Positions 35,302 to 44,811 are shown, counted from the stretch's first letter. The stretch: 64,000 nt of DNA from an uncultured Paracoccaceae bacterium (GCA_943787985.1 CALSOO010000001.1:199001-263000), one strand, 5' to 3'. The notes: generated by a model not told the origin, from the sequence alone. Numbers and translations: made by a program.

Positions 35302-36504
35302 TCAAAAGGGCCGCAGCAATGCGCTCAACGGCGCGCGACCCGCCAGCAGGTCAGGCAAGGTTTGAGCCGCGCTTACTTTCAGGTTTTCGACAGATGTCTG
35401 GTCGACAAACGGGGGCGGGATCCCGATTGCGGCGGCCGCGTCCGTCGTGACCATGCTCAACCATTGCTCAAACGGGGGATCAAGGTGGGCGGCAAGAACC
35501 GTGAGGCTTAAAGCGGCCATCGGATCATGTTGGCCCAAGGGGCAAAATGCATCGCCCACATTGTCGGAGCCGACAATCACCGGAACGCCCGCCGCGCGCA
35601 GTTCGCGCAGACGGGTCAACCCCCGCCGCTCGGGGGTGCCAGCGACACGGCCTTGCAAATACAGGTTCGTGGTGGGCAAGGCACAAACGGTGATGCGGGC
35701 GCGGCGTAATTTGCCCAGCAGTCGGGCCAGTGCGTCGCCCTCGTCATTGATCAATGCAACCGCATGACCACACAACACCGGCCCCTCGAACCCGCAGGCA
35801 ATGGCCGCATCCGCAATGGCCTCCAAGCCGGACAACGGCTCTAGCGTTTCATCGACATGGAAATCCAGCGGCAAACCAAATCGGGTTGCGGCGTCAAACA
35901 TGTTTGCGATCGCCGGCGCAATGTCGGGCTGGCCATGAATGAAGGCACCCAAGGCCCCGTTCGCCTGCGCCACATGACCCGCAACAGCATCGCAATATGC
36001 GGGATCGGCCATATGTTCGACACTGGTCAATGCCGCGCAGTGCACATTCAGGGGGCTGTCTTGCTTCAATCCATTCAGCACAGACCATGCAAGGGGCGGG
36101 GCGGCCGGGTCGCCCCAATCGACATGCGTGCGCAGGGCGAAACAGCCCGCAGCCGCGGCTTCGTTCAAGCCACGCGTGGCACGCGCGATCAAATCTGCTT
36201 CGGTCCAATTGAGCTTGTCCTGCCTTTGACGCGCCAACGCTTGGGAAAGGTCCCCGCCTACATCCACCATACGCGCGATCGAGTGGCATTTGTCCAAGTG
36301 GCAATGCGGCTCGACCAATGCAGGGATGACCAAACGGGGGGCGTCCGACGCAGCGCTGATATGCAAACGGACGCGCGCACCGTCGGCGTGCAGATCACCG
36401 CGCAGACAGGAACCGTCCAAACGGCCGCCAAAGGAGCGAGGGTCGGACACCAGGACGCGCGGCACCAATACGTCGCGCAGGATCAAAAGGTGGCGGTCTG
36501 GCAT
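35302..36504 (-). CDS. Amidohydrolase, cytosine deaminase-like
   Basis: A 400-residue TIM-barrel amidohydrolase. Metal ligands are visible as H67 and H69 in PHCHLDKC, H in HVDE near 215 and CGHAV near 245, and D in GSDNVGDAFCPLG near 315; the last motif is typical of cytosine deaminase/isoguanine deaminase-like enzymes. The usual composite start (residues 1-60) is present. The family deaminates cytosine, isoguanine or related rings in the cytoplasm. It follows the small membrane protein gene by 15 bases on the same strand. The specific substrate is not certain. Confidence 0.82.
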   Translation of the reverse strand: MPDRHLLILRDVLVPRVLVSDPRSFGGRLDGSCLRGDLHADGARVRLHISAASDAPRLVIPALVEPHCHLDKCHSIARMVDVGGDLSQALARQRQDKLNWTEADLIARATRGLNEAAAAGCFALRTHVDWGDPAAPPLAWSVLNGLKQDSPLNVHCAALTSVEHMADPAYCDAVAGHVAQANGALGAFIHGQPDIAPAIANMFDAATRFGLPLDFHVDETLEPLSGLEAIADAAIACGFEGPVLCGHAVALINDEGDALARLLGKLRRARITVCALPTTNLYLQGRVAGTPERRGLTRLRELRAAGVPVIVGSDNVGDAFCPLGQHDPMAALSLTVLAAHLDPPFEQWLSMVTTDAAAAIGIPPPFVDQTSVENLKVSAAQTLPDLLAGRAPLSALLRPF

Positions 36505-36519
36505 CAGGTTGGATCGCGC

Positions 36520-36744
36520 CTATTGCCCGGCGTCGGAATAGTTCTTTTTGGCCAGCTTCCAAAGGGTCCAAACCAGTGTCCCGCCAAAGAATAGGCCTGC
36601 AATTCCAATGGTTTCAAACATTGCGGGGCCCTTGGGCATACCGCGATAAAGGATGCCGCCCAGCAACATGATCAAGCCGATCACCGAAAAACCAAGCCTG
36701 AAAAAAAGCTCGGATCGGGTGGGACCAAATTTCCCGTCACTCAT
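36520..36744 (-). CDS. Small two-helix membrane protein, unknown
   Basis: A 74-residue protein with two hydrophobic stretches (about residues 17-35 and 43-63) and charged ends. I know no family for it. It lies between mipZ (15 bases upstream) and the deaminase-like gene (15 bases downstream), all on the minus strand. Confidence 0.7.
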   Translation of the reverse strand: MSDGKFGPTRSELFFRLGFSVIGLIMLLGGILYRGMPKGPAMFETIGIAGLFFGGTLVWTLWKLAKKNYSDAGQ

Positions 36745-36759
36745 AAGGCTACCCTTTCA

Positions 36760-37569
36760 TCAAAAATTGATATCAACTCCCGGCAGGTTCAAAGACTTCA
36801 TCAAATCACGTAGCTCCTGCCGCGCTGCGATGTTTGAAATGTTCAGTTGCTTGACGCCGATGTCCTTGAGATCAAGCAAGGTCAGACCACGCGGGAACAA
36901 TTCGCGAAAAATGACACGCTCGTTAAAACCGGGGGCGACGCGAAAGCCGATGCGTTTGGCCAGCATCGCAACAGCGCGTTCCATCTTTTCTTTGTTGACC
37001 ATACGCTGGGCGCCCAAGCGGTTGCGCACAACGACCCAATCAATGGGTTTCAGTCCGGCTTGGGCCCGCAGTTGACGCGCGTTCCAGACCATTTCGGAAT
37101 AAACCGAGGGACCTTTGATCTTTTCACCCGTTGCATCGATGCGGGCAAGCAGGTCAAAATCGACAAAGCTGTCATTGAGCGGGGTGACCAACGTGTCCGC
37201 AAGCGAATGCGCGACCTGACTTAGCCTTGTGTGAGAGCCGGGGCAGTCGATCAGAATGAAATCGCTGTCAGGTTCAAGGGTGGCAACCGCTGCTGACAGA
37301 CGGTGGTCATACACGTTTTCGCCCGGTTTCAAGGAACTGCCATCGATTTCCGGCAGCTCATGCACATCAGGGCTCGGCAACAACAGGCCTGAATCCATCA
37401 TGAACTGCGCCCGGTTTTCTACGTAGCGTCCAAACGTGCGCTGTCGCAGGTCAAGGTCAAGCGCGCTGACTTTGTGCCCCATGCGCGCCAAAGCTGTCGC
37501 AACGTGCATAGAAACCGTAGATTTCCCCGCACCGCCTTTTTCATTCCCGACGACAATAATATGCGCCAT
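36760..37569 (-). CDS. mipZ: Division-plane positioning ATPase MipZ
   Basis: A 269-residue ParA/MinD-type ATPase with the deviant Walker A KGGAGKST (residues 11-18) and a switch region ILIDCPGSH near 105. MipZ forms gradients from the ParB-bound poles and inhibits FtsZ, placing the division site at mid-cell in alphaproteobacteria. The sequence QRTFGRYVENRA and SEMVWNARQLRAQAG match MipZ. A TPR-sulfotransferase gene lies upstream on the same strand. Confidence 0.93.
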   Translation of the reverse strand: MAHIIVVGNEKGGAGKSTVSMHVATALARMGHKVSALDLDLRQRTFGRYVENRAQFMMDSGLLLPSPDVHELPEIDGSSLKPGENVYDHRLSAAVATLEPDSDFILIDCPGSHTRLSQVAHSLADTLVTPLNDSFVDFDLLARIDATGEKIKGPSVYSEMVWNARQLRAQAGLKPIDWVVVRNRLGAQRMVNKEKMERAVAMLAKRIGFRVAPGFNERVIFRELFPRGLTLLDLKDIGVKQLNISNIAARQELRDLMKSLNLPGVDINF

Positions 37570-37651
37570 GCTGTGTCCCTTTTCGCCCCGATCGCTTTGC
37601 GCGTCCGGTGATTGCGACCACTATATGTGGGGTTTGAGGCTTTGGGAAGTG

Positions 37652-39295
37652 TCACAACTGCAGTTGTTTGGAGGGGGCTGCTTCAAATGCTTTCAATGTT
37701 TTGCGCAAGGGCGCGACTGTGGGCGCATAACGGTGCCAGTCGCGGCTTGGGGCGTAATGCGGGGACTCGCACAAAACGGACCAACTCATGTTGCAGTGCG
37801 TCAGGATAGCTTTGGCGATCTGGTGCCCGGGACGACACAATGCATCCCCCGAAAAACCCGTAATATTGGGCGATTGCATCTCCCAACGGTGCATCAGTGT
37901 TTCCGCGCGCAGCAGGTAAGAGGCAAGGTGGGTCATGTCGTGCTGGAAGGGCAGATCAGCGCGTCCGAACCCGTCGCGGTGAATGGCCCATCCTGTTTGC
38001 AAGTGATCGCGCCGCATATGGACGATACGCGCTTCTGGAAGTGCAGCCGATACCAGCCCTGACCAGCGAAAATTCAGCTCCGCACAGTCAATGACCATGT
38101 CCGTGCCGTCAGCCGCTTGGCGCAGCCCTTCCCGCAGTTCCGATTGCAGCAAAAGCAGGTCTTCGCGGGTGACATCGCGCCGCCCCTCATTGTGCAACAT
38201 CTGCACAAACCGCGAAAGATTTGCACCGACCACATTCAGGGCGCGGGCTGACGGGTTTTGTGCGCCTGGTTGTAGCATGCGCGCCGCGTCCTTGACCCCT
38301 GATCCGGGCAAGCCCGAAACAAAAACCGGGAAAATACTGTACTTGGATCGGGGGAGGGACTCAAACCGCAATCGGGACAGGAACGTAAACATCGCGCTGT
38401 CTGTGCTGCGCCGGTAGTCCGTGTTTGCCTTCATGAGCGTATGATATGATTGCAAATGCCGGGATGCGGCCCCGATATTGCCGCGGCCATCTTCGACGCA
38501 AAACATTCCGTATGCGGCGTTTGAGCGGGTGCTCGCACTGGCGGACGTCATCTGCGCAACCAATTTGTCGATGGCCGTCTGCGGGAGGGAACCTTGCAAA
38601 AATTTTGCGCAAGTCGCGATCATCTGCGTTGATGCAGCGGGACGCATGGCGCACTCATTGGCCTTGGAACGGGCCATTTCGACTTCTGTTTGATTGCGGG
38701 CAAGGTCGACCATCAGATGAAGGGCTGCGGGGTCATGATCTGCGGCGGTCCATGCCTGCTGCAAAGCCAATTGGGTGCGGCCCAACTGCCCAAGGCCTTT
38801 GGCTTGCAGGAGTCGGGCATCAGGAGTCTGGCCCATTGGCACATCCAGCGCGTCAGCGGGGGCGCCCGCATCCAAATGCGCCGCCGCAAGAGCGACACGG
38901 TAGGACTCAGTCTTTGGGGCCAAAGCGCAAGCGCGCTCGAATGATGCCACAGCCCGTCTGTAACGGCCCATCGTGCTCAGTGCGCGCCCTTTGGCGGCCC
39001 AAAGACCGACGGCGTCGCGCAACGGCAATGCCTTGTCAAATAGGGCAATTGCCTCGCTTGGGCGATCGCTTTGGGTCAGGCAAATGCCGCGCAGTTCCAG
39101 CAGATTGGGATCCAGAGGGGCAAGGGGGGCAAGGGCTTCGGCCATAGCGCACGCGCGCTCGGCTTTACCCGCATCAAGAAGGGCGCGAACACGGGCCATG
39201 CGCGCGCTCAGGTCCAGGGCGGGATGCTCTGTCGTGGAGCGGGAGAATGGCATAACAGAGCGCAAGCGCGATTTCTTGATGTGTTGCATGTTCAT
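37652..39295 (-). CDS. TPR protein with sulfotransferase domain
   Basis: A 547-residue protein. Residues 20-270 hold tetratricopeptide repeats (for example LLELRGICLTQSDRPSEAIA). From about 300 to the end there is a sulfotransferase-like fold, with PVFVSGLPGSG as the PAPS phosphate loop and RIVHMRRD as the 3'-phosphate element. Such proteins are common in Roseobacters; substrates are unknown. It follows rpmE on the same strand after a strong terminator, and precedes mipZ. The ATG at 39295 is chosen, though an ATG at 39289 and others are also possible. Confidence 0.82.
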   Translation of the reverse strand: MNMQHIKKSRLRSVMPFSRSTTEHPALDLSARMARVRALLDAGKAERACAMAEALAPLAPLDPNLLELRGICLTQSDRPSEAIALFDKALPLRDAVGLWAAKGRALSTMGRYRRAVASFERACALAPKTESYRVALAAAHLDAGAPADALDVPMGQTPDARLLQAKGLGQLGRTQLALQQAWTAADHDPAALHLMVDLARNQTEVEMARSKANECAMRPAASTQMIATCAKFLQGSLPQTAIDKLVAQMTSASASTRSNAAYGMFCVEDGRGNIGAASRHLQSYHTLMKANTDYRRSTDSAMFTFLSRLRFESLPRSKYSIFPVFVSGLPGSGVKDAARMLQPGAQNPSARALNVVGANLSRFVQMLHNEGRRDVTREDLLLLQSELREGLRQAADGTDMVIDCAELNFRWSGLVSAALPEARIVHMRRDHLQTGWAIHRDGFGRADLPFQHDMTHLASYLLRAETLMHRWEMQSPNITGFSGDALCRPGHQIAKAILTHCNMSWSVLCESPHYAPSRDWHRYAPTVAPLRKTLKAFEAAPSKQLQL

Positions 39296-39387
39296 GGAAA
39301 CTAGGGGCCTCGTGCTGGAGAAACGCTCCCGTCCAGTTTGGCGCAAAAATGGTTACCAAAGAGTCAAACACGCCGCTCAAAAAGAGG

Positions 39388-39427
39388 TAAAACGCAAAAG
39401 GCGCCCCATGTTTGCATGAGACGCCTT
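39388..39427 (-). terminator. Rho-independent terminator after rpmE
   Basis: On the minus strand, AAGGCGTCTCATG pairs over 13 positions, two of them G-U, with CATGGGGCGCCTT around a CAAA loop, followed by TTGCGTTTT. It marks the end of the ribosomal-protein run. Confidence 0.85.
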
Positions 39428-39452
39428 CCGAAAACGCAATGGTTCAAATGAC

Positions 39453-39674
39453 TTAGAAGCCAAGACCTGCATATTTGTTTTTGAACTTGGAAACGCGACC
39501 GCCTGTGTCCAACAAACGGCTGCTGCCGCCGTTCCACGCAGGGTGAGCTGTCGGGTCGATGTCCAAAGCCAACTGATCGCCTTCGGCGCCCCATGTGGAC
39601 TTCATCACAAGCATTGTGCCGTCCGTCATTTTGACGTTGATCAGGTGATAATCGGGATGTGTATCTGCTTTCAT
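39453..39674 (-). CDS. rpmE: 50S ribosomal protein L31
   Basis: A 73-residue L31 starting [20 protein letters not shown]. The cysteines that bind zinc in the C+ form are absent, so this is the zinc-free form. It is 11 bases after rplS on the same strand. Confidence 0.96.
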   Translation of the reverse strand: MKADTHPDYHLINVKMTDGTMLVMKSTWGAEGDQLALDIDPTAHPAWNGGSSRLLDTGGRVSKFKNKYAGLGF

Positions 39675-39685
39675 CGGTCTGATCC

Positions 39686-40060
39686 TTACGCTTTAGGGGC
39701 TTTGTAGTTGGTGTCTTCGGAGATACGTGCGGACTTACCACGACGGGCACGCAAGTAATACAACTTGGCGCGACGGACACGACCACGACGGACAACGGTG
39801 ATTTCGTCGATGTTGGTGGAGAACAAGGGGAACACACGTTCCACGCCTTCACCAAAAGAAATTTTGCGAACTGTGAAGGAGCCGGCGATACCTTTGCCGT
39901 TGTTGCGCGCAATGCACACACCTTCATAGTTTTGAACACGGGTACGGGTACCCTCTGTTACTTTAAAGCCGACGCGAATGGTGTCGCCCGCTTTGAAATC
40001 GGGAATGTCTTTCCCCAAAGCGGCGATTTGTTCCGCTTCCAACTGTGCAATCAGGTTCAT
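39686..40060 (-). CDS. rplS: 50S ribosomal protein L19
   Basis: A 124-residue L19 with the conserved [29 protein letters not shown] and [19 protein letters not shown] segments. L19 lies at the 30S-50S interface. The 265-base gap upstream (40061-40325) separates it from the radical SAM gene and probably carries its own promoter and leader; I see no defined RNA element there. Confidence 0.97.
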   Translation of the reverse strand: MNLIAQLEAEQIAALGKDIPDFKAGDTIRVGFKVTEGTRTRVQNYEGVCIARNNGKGIAGSFTVRKISFGEGVERVFPLFSTNIDEITVVRRGRVRRAKLYYLRARRGKSARISEDTNYKAPKA

Positions 40061-40325
40061 CTGATGGCTCCTATGATGCTCAGGGTTTGCCCCCGAAGTG
40101 TTTGTCGCGCCACAGAGCTCTTTGTCTTCACCGGGTCCAGCGTACTGCCCGCAAGAGGTATGTCATCATTGCTTTTGAAACCTTCAGACTGAACCAACAC
40201 CGCGAAGAAGCGGAAACAGCATAAAGGGTCCGGTCACAGGAAATGCGAGTCGGAACAGAAGCGGTATAGGGGGAGAAAAGGGGCAGGGTCAAGAGCCGTG
40301 CCCGCCCAAAGCACGCCGCGCCCTG

Positions 40326-41861
40326 TTATGCAGAAAGGGCCTCGGCGGGGCGATGGTTGGAAACATTGGGGCGAATGCCGCGATCGGTGGCATACTCATT
40401 CAAATAATTTGCAAGAGCGGCCATCAGGTCCGGCCCAATTTCAGGGCGGGTGCGTTCAAGGTCACGGACCAGATCAATCAAACGACGCGCCTGTTTGTCA
40501 GAGGCCAACAAAGCGATCAATTCCATAAAGGGGTGATGCGCGTTGGTGGCGCGTACTTTCAGAGGGGGCAAAACAGGGGAAGCCAACGCGCGCGCAAAAT
40601 GCTCGAATCGAATGGCAGCATTCTCGGGGGCCAGAATGGATGACTTCAACCAGTCACGGCCTTCGGCAAGTTGGGCACGGGTCATGTTGGCAGGGGCGAT
40701 ATTGGTTATGGAATCGCCGCCCACAGCCAGCACGTCATCGCCATCTTCGATCAAACGGCCCGCCGCCTTCATCTCGTCGTACAAGGGGGTGGAATACGGG
40801 GCAACCAGCACGGTCACGTTATACCCCACAATTGGCAAAGCCTGGGCAAAAGAGAACTGACGTTCGAAACATGCGAGCGTGTCGTGGTCAAAGCCCACAA
40901 TCAAACCACTGCGCAACGCGACGCCGCCATGCAAAATCTTGGTCGTTTCCTCTATCAGATTGACCTTCATGTTTTGGCGTTTGCCACTGTCCTTGAGGGC
41001 GTCTTCGTTGTCTGTTTCAAGACCGATAAAGGCACGGCGCAAGCCCGCCTTGTTGCACAGCTCAAGCACTTCGGGATCACGGGCAACATCCACGCTAAGC
41101 TGTGTGTTGAAGCCGACGGTTTCACGGCCCGGCGCACTGTTCCAGACAGCGATGGCCCTCAAAAGCTGCTTGGCGCGGCTGCGGTATACGGTGAAATTGT
41201 CATCACTGAGTTGGATTTCACGGTAGCCGTGGTCATAGAGAACCTGGATTTCAGCAATGACATTCTCATCAGGCTTGTGGCGCTGGACGCGTCCTAGATA
41301 CTGGATGACGTCACAGAAATTACAAGAAAACGGGCAGCCCCGGCTGGTTTGCACAACGCCAGACAAGGCGCGGTGATTGGGGTATAAATCCCAACGTGGA
41401 ATGGGTTGGGTGGACATGTCCGCTTTGCCACCGCTGTAAGACGGCTTTAGGCCGTCCCCGAACAGGTCGTCCATGAATGCTTGGGCGACAGGCTCAAATT
41501 CGCCTTTGATAAGGCAATCCGCATGACCTTCAAAAATATGTGGGGCCAAGGACACATGCGCGCCACCCAATACGACGGTTTTACCTTGGGCCCGAAACAA
41601 TGCGGCAAGTTCCAAACCGCGTTTGACTTGTGCGACGTTGATACTGATTCCGATCACATCGGCGGGGTCATCGAAATCGACAGGGTCGATCAGTTCGTCA
41701 CACAAACGTAGATCAGTCTCTTTGGGGAACCACGCAGCGATTGAGGCAACGCTGGCCGCTGCGACCATGACCTGAGGTGTTTTGAAACCGATGGTGTTGA
41801 GGACGGTGTTTTTTTCTTCGGAATCGAAATCCGGTTTCGGGGCAATCAGATAAACACGCAT
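40326..41861 (-). CDS. B12-binding-type radical SAM protein, uncharacterised
   Basis: A 511-residue protein. The first 140 residues look like a B12-binding Rossmann fold (VIGISINVAQVKRGLELA, then VVLGGAHVSLAPH), without the DxHxxG of base-off binders. The radical SAM core follows with C176, C180 and C183 in CPFSCNFCD, which hold a 4Fe-4S cluster. This is the layout of class B methyltransferases and ring-forming enzymes such as BchE. The C-terminal 150 residues are helical. The start is ATG 41861; the frame also opens at a TTG one codon earlier. Its substrate is not deducible. Confidence 0.82.
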   Translation of the reverse strand: MRVYLIAPKPDFDSEEKNTVLNTIGFKTPQVMVAAASVASIAAWFPKETDLRLCDELIDPVDFDDPADVIGISINVAQVKRGLELAALFRAQGKTVVLGGAHVSLAPHIFEGHADCLIKGEFEPVAQAFMDDLFGDGLKPSYSGGKADMSTQPIPRWDLYPNHRALSGVVQTSRGCPFSCNFCDVIQYLGRVQRHKPDENVIAEIQVLYDHGYREIQLSDDNFTVYRSRAKQLLRAIAVWNSAPGRETVGFNTQLSVDVARDPEVLELCNKAGLRRAFIGLETDNEDALKDSGKRQNMKVNLIEETTKILHGGVALRSGLIVGFDHDTLACFERQFSFAQALPIVGYNVTVLVAPYSTPLYDEMKAAGRLIEDGDDVLAVGGDSITNIAPANMTRAQLAEGRDWLKSSILAPENAAIRFEHFARALASPVLPPLKVRATNAHHPFMELIALLASDKQARRLIDLVRDLERTRPEIGPDLMAALANYLNEYATDRGIRPNVSNHRPAEALSA

Positions 41862-41926
41862 CAAAAAATTTTTCTCGAATAGGGCATAGGAATAGTTTCA
41901 GTCGTAAAGTCGGGCGCGCAAGTATT

Positions 41927-42394
41927 TTACGTGAGTTGGCGGTCCCTGCGCATCTGGACCATCACCTCGTCGTGCAATTCTTTGGCGCGTTCCGGCGTGA
42001 CGCCCAAAACGGCCTCAACATGGTGCAGGATCTCGTCTTCTTCTTCGCGTTCCAAACCGTCGGCAAACACGACCGACCACAGGGCGCGCAGGGCGGCTTC
42101 GGCTTCATCCGTGCCCACAGCGGTTTTCAGGATGGCGGCCAGCTCATCGGTGTCGGGGATGTGTTCTTCCAACTTCTCGCACTGGGCGCGCATTTTGGCG
42201 GCGTCGAGCGGATTGAGGCCGTGGCGTTTTGCCAGCACGCGGTCGATGACTTCGACTTCCTCGAACAAATAGGCGCGGTCGGCTTTTGCGGCTTGCACCA
42301 TCAAAGCGCCCATAACATGCGCCGCGTCGGCTGCGGGCAGCGGGGTTTCATAGGTGTTGGGGTTCTGGAAAAATGTGAGCAGTCGGTCGAACAT
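41927..42394 (-). CDS. TerB family protein
   Basis: A 155-residue all-helical protein of the TerB/DjlA-like fold (MGALMVQAAKADRAYLFEE, VVFADGLEREEEDEILHHV). Acidic helix ends suggest divalent-metal contacts. Despite the tellurite name, no other ter genes are here; such lone copies are common in Roseobacters and their role is unknown. The ATG at 42394 is preferred over an upstream frame extension. Confidence 0.82.
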   Translation of the reverse strand: MFDRLLTFFQNPNTYETPLPAADAAHVMGALMVQAAKADRAYLFEEVEVIDRVLAKRHGLNPLDAAKMRAQCEKLEEHIPDTDELAAILKTAVGTDEAEAALRALWSVVFADGLEREEEDEILHHVEAVLGVTPERAKELHDEVMVQMRRDRQLT

Positions 42395-42683
42395 GTCAGA
42401 GCCTGTTGGGTTGCGCTTTGGACTGAATCTAGCGGGTGAAACGCAACATGGCAAATAAAGTGTTAACGTAGCGGTGCAAAGGTTAACGCGTTCGAAAAGC
42501 TACCTGAAGGTTAACGTGTGTTTGTGTCTCATGTTGTGACTTTTGAGGCGAGAAACGTACAACACGCATAATTCAGGGCAAATTGGCCTTTATCTCTGGG
42601 CATGATCTTGTGACAAATCGCCTGCCTTTTGTACAAGACAGGCCGGTCTGACGACCGCACGCCGCGTTAACGCCACCGCGCGC
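42395..42683. other. Intergenic gap with repeated GTTAACG
   Basis: 289 bases between trmD and the TerB gene. GTTAACG occurs at 42462, 42482, 42510 and 42665. The first three are spaced 20 and 28 bases apart and could be CtrA half-sites (TTAAC), but no TTAA-N7-TTAA pair is formed. GTAGC and GCTAC flank the middle copy. No gene is visible. Confidence 0.45.
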
Positions 42684-43478
42684 TCAGCCCTTTTTGTCCA
42701 GGTGTTTCTGCCACAAATCGGGGCGGCGCGCCTGTGTCAGCGCCTCGGACATCTCTTGGCGCCACTGTGCAATTTTTGCGTGGTTTCCTGACATCAAAAC
42801 GTCTGGAATCGCGCGCCCTTGCCACTCTGCGGGGCGGGTGTATTGCGGGTGCTCGAGCAAGCCGTTGGAGTGGCTTTCCTCCACCGCGCTTTCTGCATTC
42901 CCCAGCACGCCCGGCAGCAGGCGGACCGTGGCATCGATCATGGCTTGGGCCGCGATCTCGCCGCCTGTCATCACAAAGTCGCCAAGCGAAACTTCTGTGA
43001 CATTATAATGCTCTAGCACCCTTTCATCGACGCCTTCAAAGCGACCGCACAGGATCGTGACTCCGTCAGATCCAGCCCAGTCGCGCGCCATGGCCTGTGT
43101 GAACGGGCGGCCGCGTGGAGACATGTAAACGATAGGGGCATTGCCGCGCTGGCGCGCTTTGGCATCTTCAATTGCGGCCCCCACAACGTCTGCGCGCAGC
43201 ACCATGCCCGCGCCGCCCCCCGAGGGCGTGTCATCGACGTTGCGGTGTTTGGTGAGCCCGTGATGGCGCAGATCATGCGTGTGCAGCTGCCATTTGCCTT
43301 CCTGCAAGGCGCGCCCTGTCAGGCTCTCCCCAAGAACCCCCGGAAAAGCGTTTGGAAACAGTGTGATAACCCGGGCTTGCCAGACGTTCACAAGGTCGGG
43401 AGTCTCATCCATCAGGCTTTGCGGCAGCAAACTGGCGCGTATGGATTTGCGCCCAAACGACTTTGGCGTTTTGCTCAC
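42684..43478 (-). CDS. trmD: tRNA (guanine37-N1)-methyltransferase
   Basis: A 264-residue SPOUT methyltransferase that makes m1G37 in tRNAs to prevent frameshifting. The knot region is clear: ILCGRFEGVDERVLEH, SLGDFVMTGGEIAA and NAESAVEESHSNGLLEHPQYTRP. A divergent, basic N-terminal tail of about 30 residues precedes the core, as in other Rhodobacteraceae. It lies in the rpsP-rimM-trmD-rplS gene order, but with a sulfotransferase-like gene between it and rimM. Confidence 0.96.
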   Translation of the reverse strand: MSKTPKSFGRKSIRASLLPQSLMDETPDLVNVWQARVITLFPNAFPGVLGESLTGRALQEGKWQLHTHDLRHHGLTKHRNVDDTPSGGGAGMVLRADVVGAAIEDAKARQRGNAPIVYMSPRGRPFTQAMARDWAGSDGVTILCGRFEGVDERVLEHYNVTEVSLGDFVMTGGEIAAQAMIDATVRLLPGVLGNAESAVEESHSNGLLEHPQYTRPAEWQGRAIPDVLMSGNHAKIAQWRQEMSEALTQARRPDLWQKHLDKKG

Positions 43479-43520
43479 TTTATGTCTCCTGAGTGATCAT
43501 GAGGTGCTTTGCCCATCGGA

Positions 43521-44303
43521 TCAAAATCTCTTACTTTTCAAGGCCTTCTTTGCCATGCGAAGCGCATCATCGTCCAGTGTGGACCGATTGAGGTCGAGCA
43601 ATTTGGCCATTGTGTCCGGCGGGGGCGCCACGTTTTTGTTTGGCACCAAACGAAGGGTGTCTTGAACCTGAGGGGGCACGTCCGCGCAGTCCAGAAGCGC
43701 CTTGAGCGGGCCAATTGGACAGGTGCTGTAATCCTCAAGAGCGGCGCGCAGGATTCTATGGTTCGGAAGTTCTTTCGCGACGGCATCCACGATCTTATCC
43801 AATTGAGAAGACAGGGAATAATCCTCTGCATAGGTGTCTTCATCTTGCACCATACGGATCACCCGCAAGTGCTGTGCGTAGCAACTTTTGAGCCATGCGC
43901 GCGGCGCTCGTGTGGTGAAAAAGAACATCACATCGGCATCAGGCATCAACACGTCAAACACCTCTGCCGCGGCGCGCATCAAAGCGGGCGCCGCTGAATA
44001 GCTTGTCACGTTACGCCGTCCGGGCAAGTGACCGCACAGGTCTTCACAACTCACCACGAGAGTCTTTGTCGATGGCGTAAGGCTTTGTAAAGCCTCAGAC
44101 AATTCATATTGAACCAAGCCGAGGTCCAACGCCGAGCCGGTGGTTGAATATCCCCGCGCTGCCTTGCAAGCCGTGCGCAAGGCAGGCTCGAACATACAGG
44201 TCAGAAAAGGCGCGAGCGTAGCTGCGTTTTCACGCAGCAGCGTTTGCAAGGTTGTGGTGCCCGTCTTGTGAAATCCGGGGTGGATCACAACACGGTCGAA
44301 CAT
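43521..44303 (-). CDS. Sulfotransferase-like protein, unknown substrate
   Basis: A 260-residue protein opening VVIHPGFHKTGTTTLQTLL, where HKTGTTT is the PAPS 5'-phosphosulfate loop of sulfotransferases, and continuing with a 3'-phosphate-type region near MFFFTTRAPRAWLKS. It starts 1 base after the rimM stop and ends 42 bases before trmD, all on the same strand, so it is cotranscribed with translation genes without an obvious functional tie. Confidence 0.75.
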   Translation of the reverse strand: MFDRVVIHPGFHKTGTTTLQTLLRENAATLAPFLTCMFEPALRTACKAARGYSTTGSALDLGLVQYELSEALQSLTPSTKTLVVSCEDLCGHLPGRRNVTSYSAAPALMRAAAEVFDVLMPDADVMFFFTTRAPRAWLKSCYAQHLRVIRMVQDEDTYAEDYSLSSQLDKIVDAVAKELPNHRILRAALEDYSTCPIGPLKALLDCADVPPQVQDTLRLVPNKNVAPPPDTMAKLLDLNRSTLDDDALRMAKKALKSKRF

Positions 44304-44304
44304 C

Positions 44305-44811
44305 TCAAAACAGGCCTTCGGGAGGGTCCGCAACTATACGCCCGGACTCAAGGTCAACAGTCGGGATCGCGGCCATCGTGAAGGGGATCAAAACGGTGGC
44401 AGAGGAGGAGGGCAATAGAACTTCCAAAAGGTCCGCCGCCCCGTGGTTTTGCACTGTCTTCACGGTGCCCAAAACCGTGCCGCCCGTGTCGGATACGGTC
44501 AGCCCCACAAGGTCCGAATAATAGTATTCATCATCTGGCAAGGACGGCAACTGTTCGCGTCGTGCAAACAGTTGGGTGCCCTTCAAGGCGTCGGCAGCCT
44601 CTTTGGTCGCGACCTCTGCAATGCGCACAACAAAGCCGTTTTTGACAGGACGGATGATGGATAAATGAAAGCTGTCTGATCCGTCTTCGCGAGTCAAAGG
44701 GCTATAGGTTTCAATGGCTTCCGGTTCTGCGCAAAAACTTTTCACGCGGAGTTCCCCGTGGACACCATAAGAGCCGCTGATGCCGCCCACACACACCAGA
44801 TCATCGCTCAT
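44305..44811 (-). CDS. rimM: 16S rRNA processing/30S maturation protein RimM
   Basis: A 168-residue RimM with the N-terminal barrel ([20 protein letters not shown]) and the C-terminal PRC-like barrel ([20 protein letters not shown]). It helps 30S maturation by binding S19. The ATG at 44811 overlaps the stop of the upstream 47-residue ORF (ATGA), so it may depend on translation of that ORF. The longer open frame runs antisense to nothing real. Confidence 0.95.
   Translation of the reverse strand: MSDDLVCVGGISGSYGVHGELRVKSFCAEPEAIETYSPLTREDGSDSFHLSIIRPVKNGFVVRIAEVATKEAADALKGTQLFARREQLPSLPDDEYYYSDLVGLTVSDTGGTVLGTVKTVQNHGAADLLEVLLPSSSATVLIPFTMAAIPTVDLESGRIVADPPEGLF

Noticed and set aside
40061..40325. 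Possible ribosomal-protein leader RNA before rplS
   Set aside because: The gap is long enough, but I could not identify a convincing conserved fold by eye.
41927..42394. Tellurite resistance function from the TerB match
   Set aside because: A lone TerB-fold protein without terC, terD or other ter genes does not support resistance.
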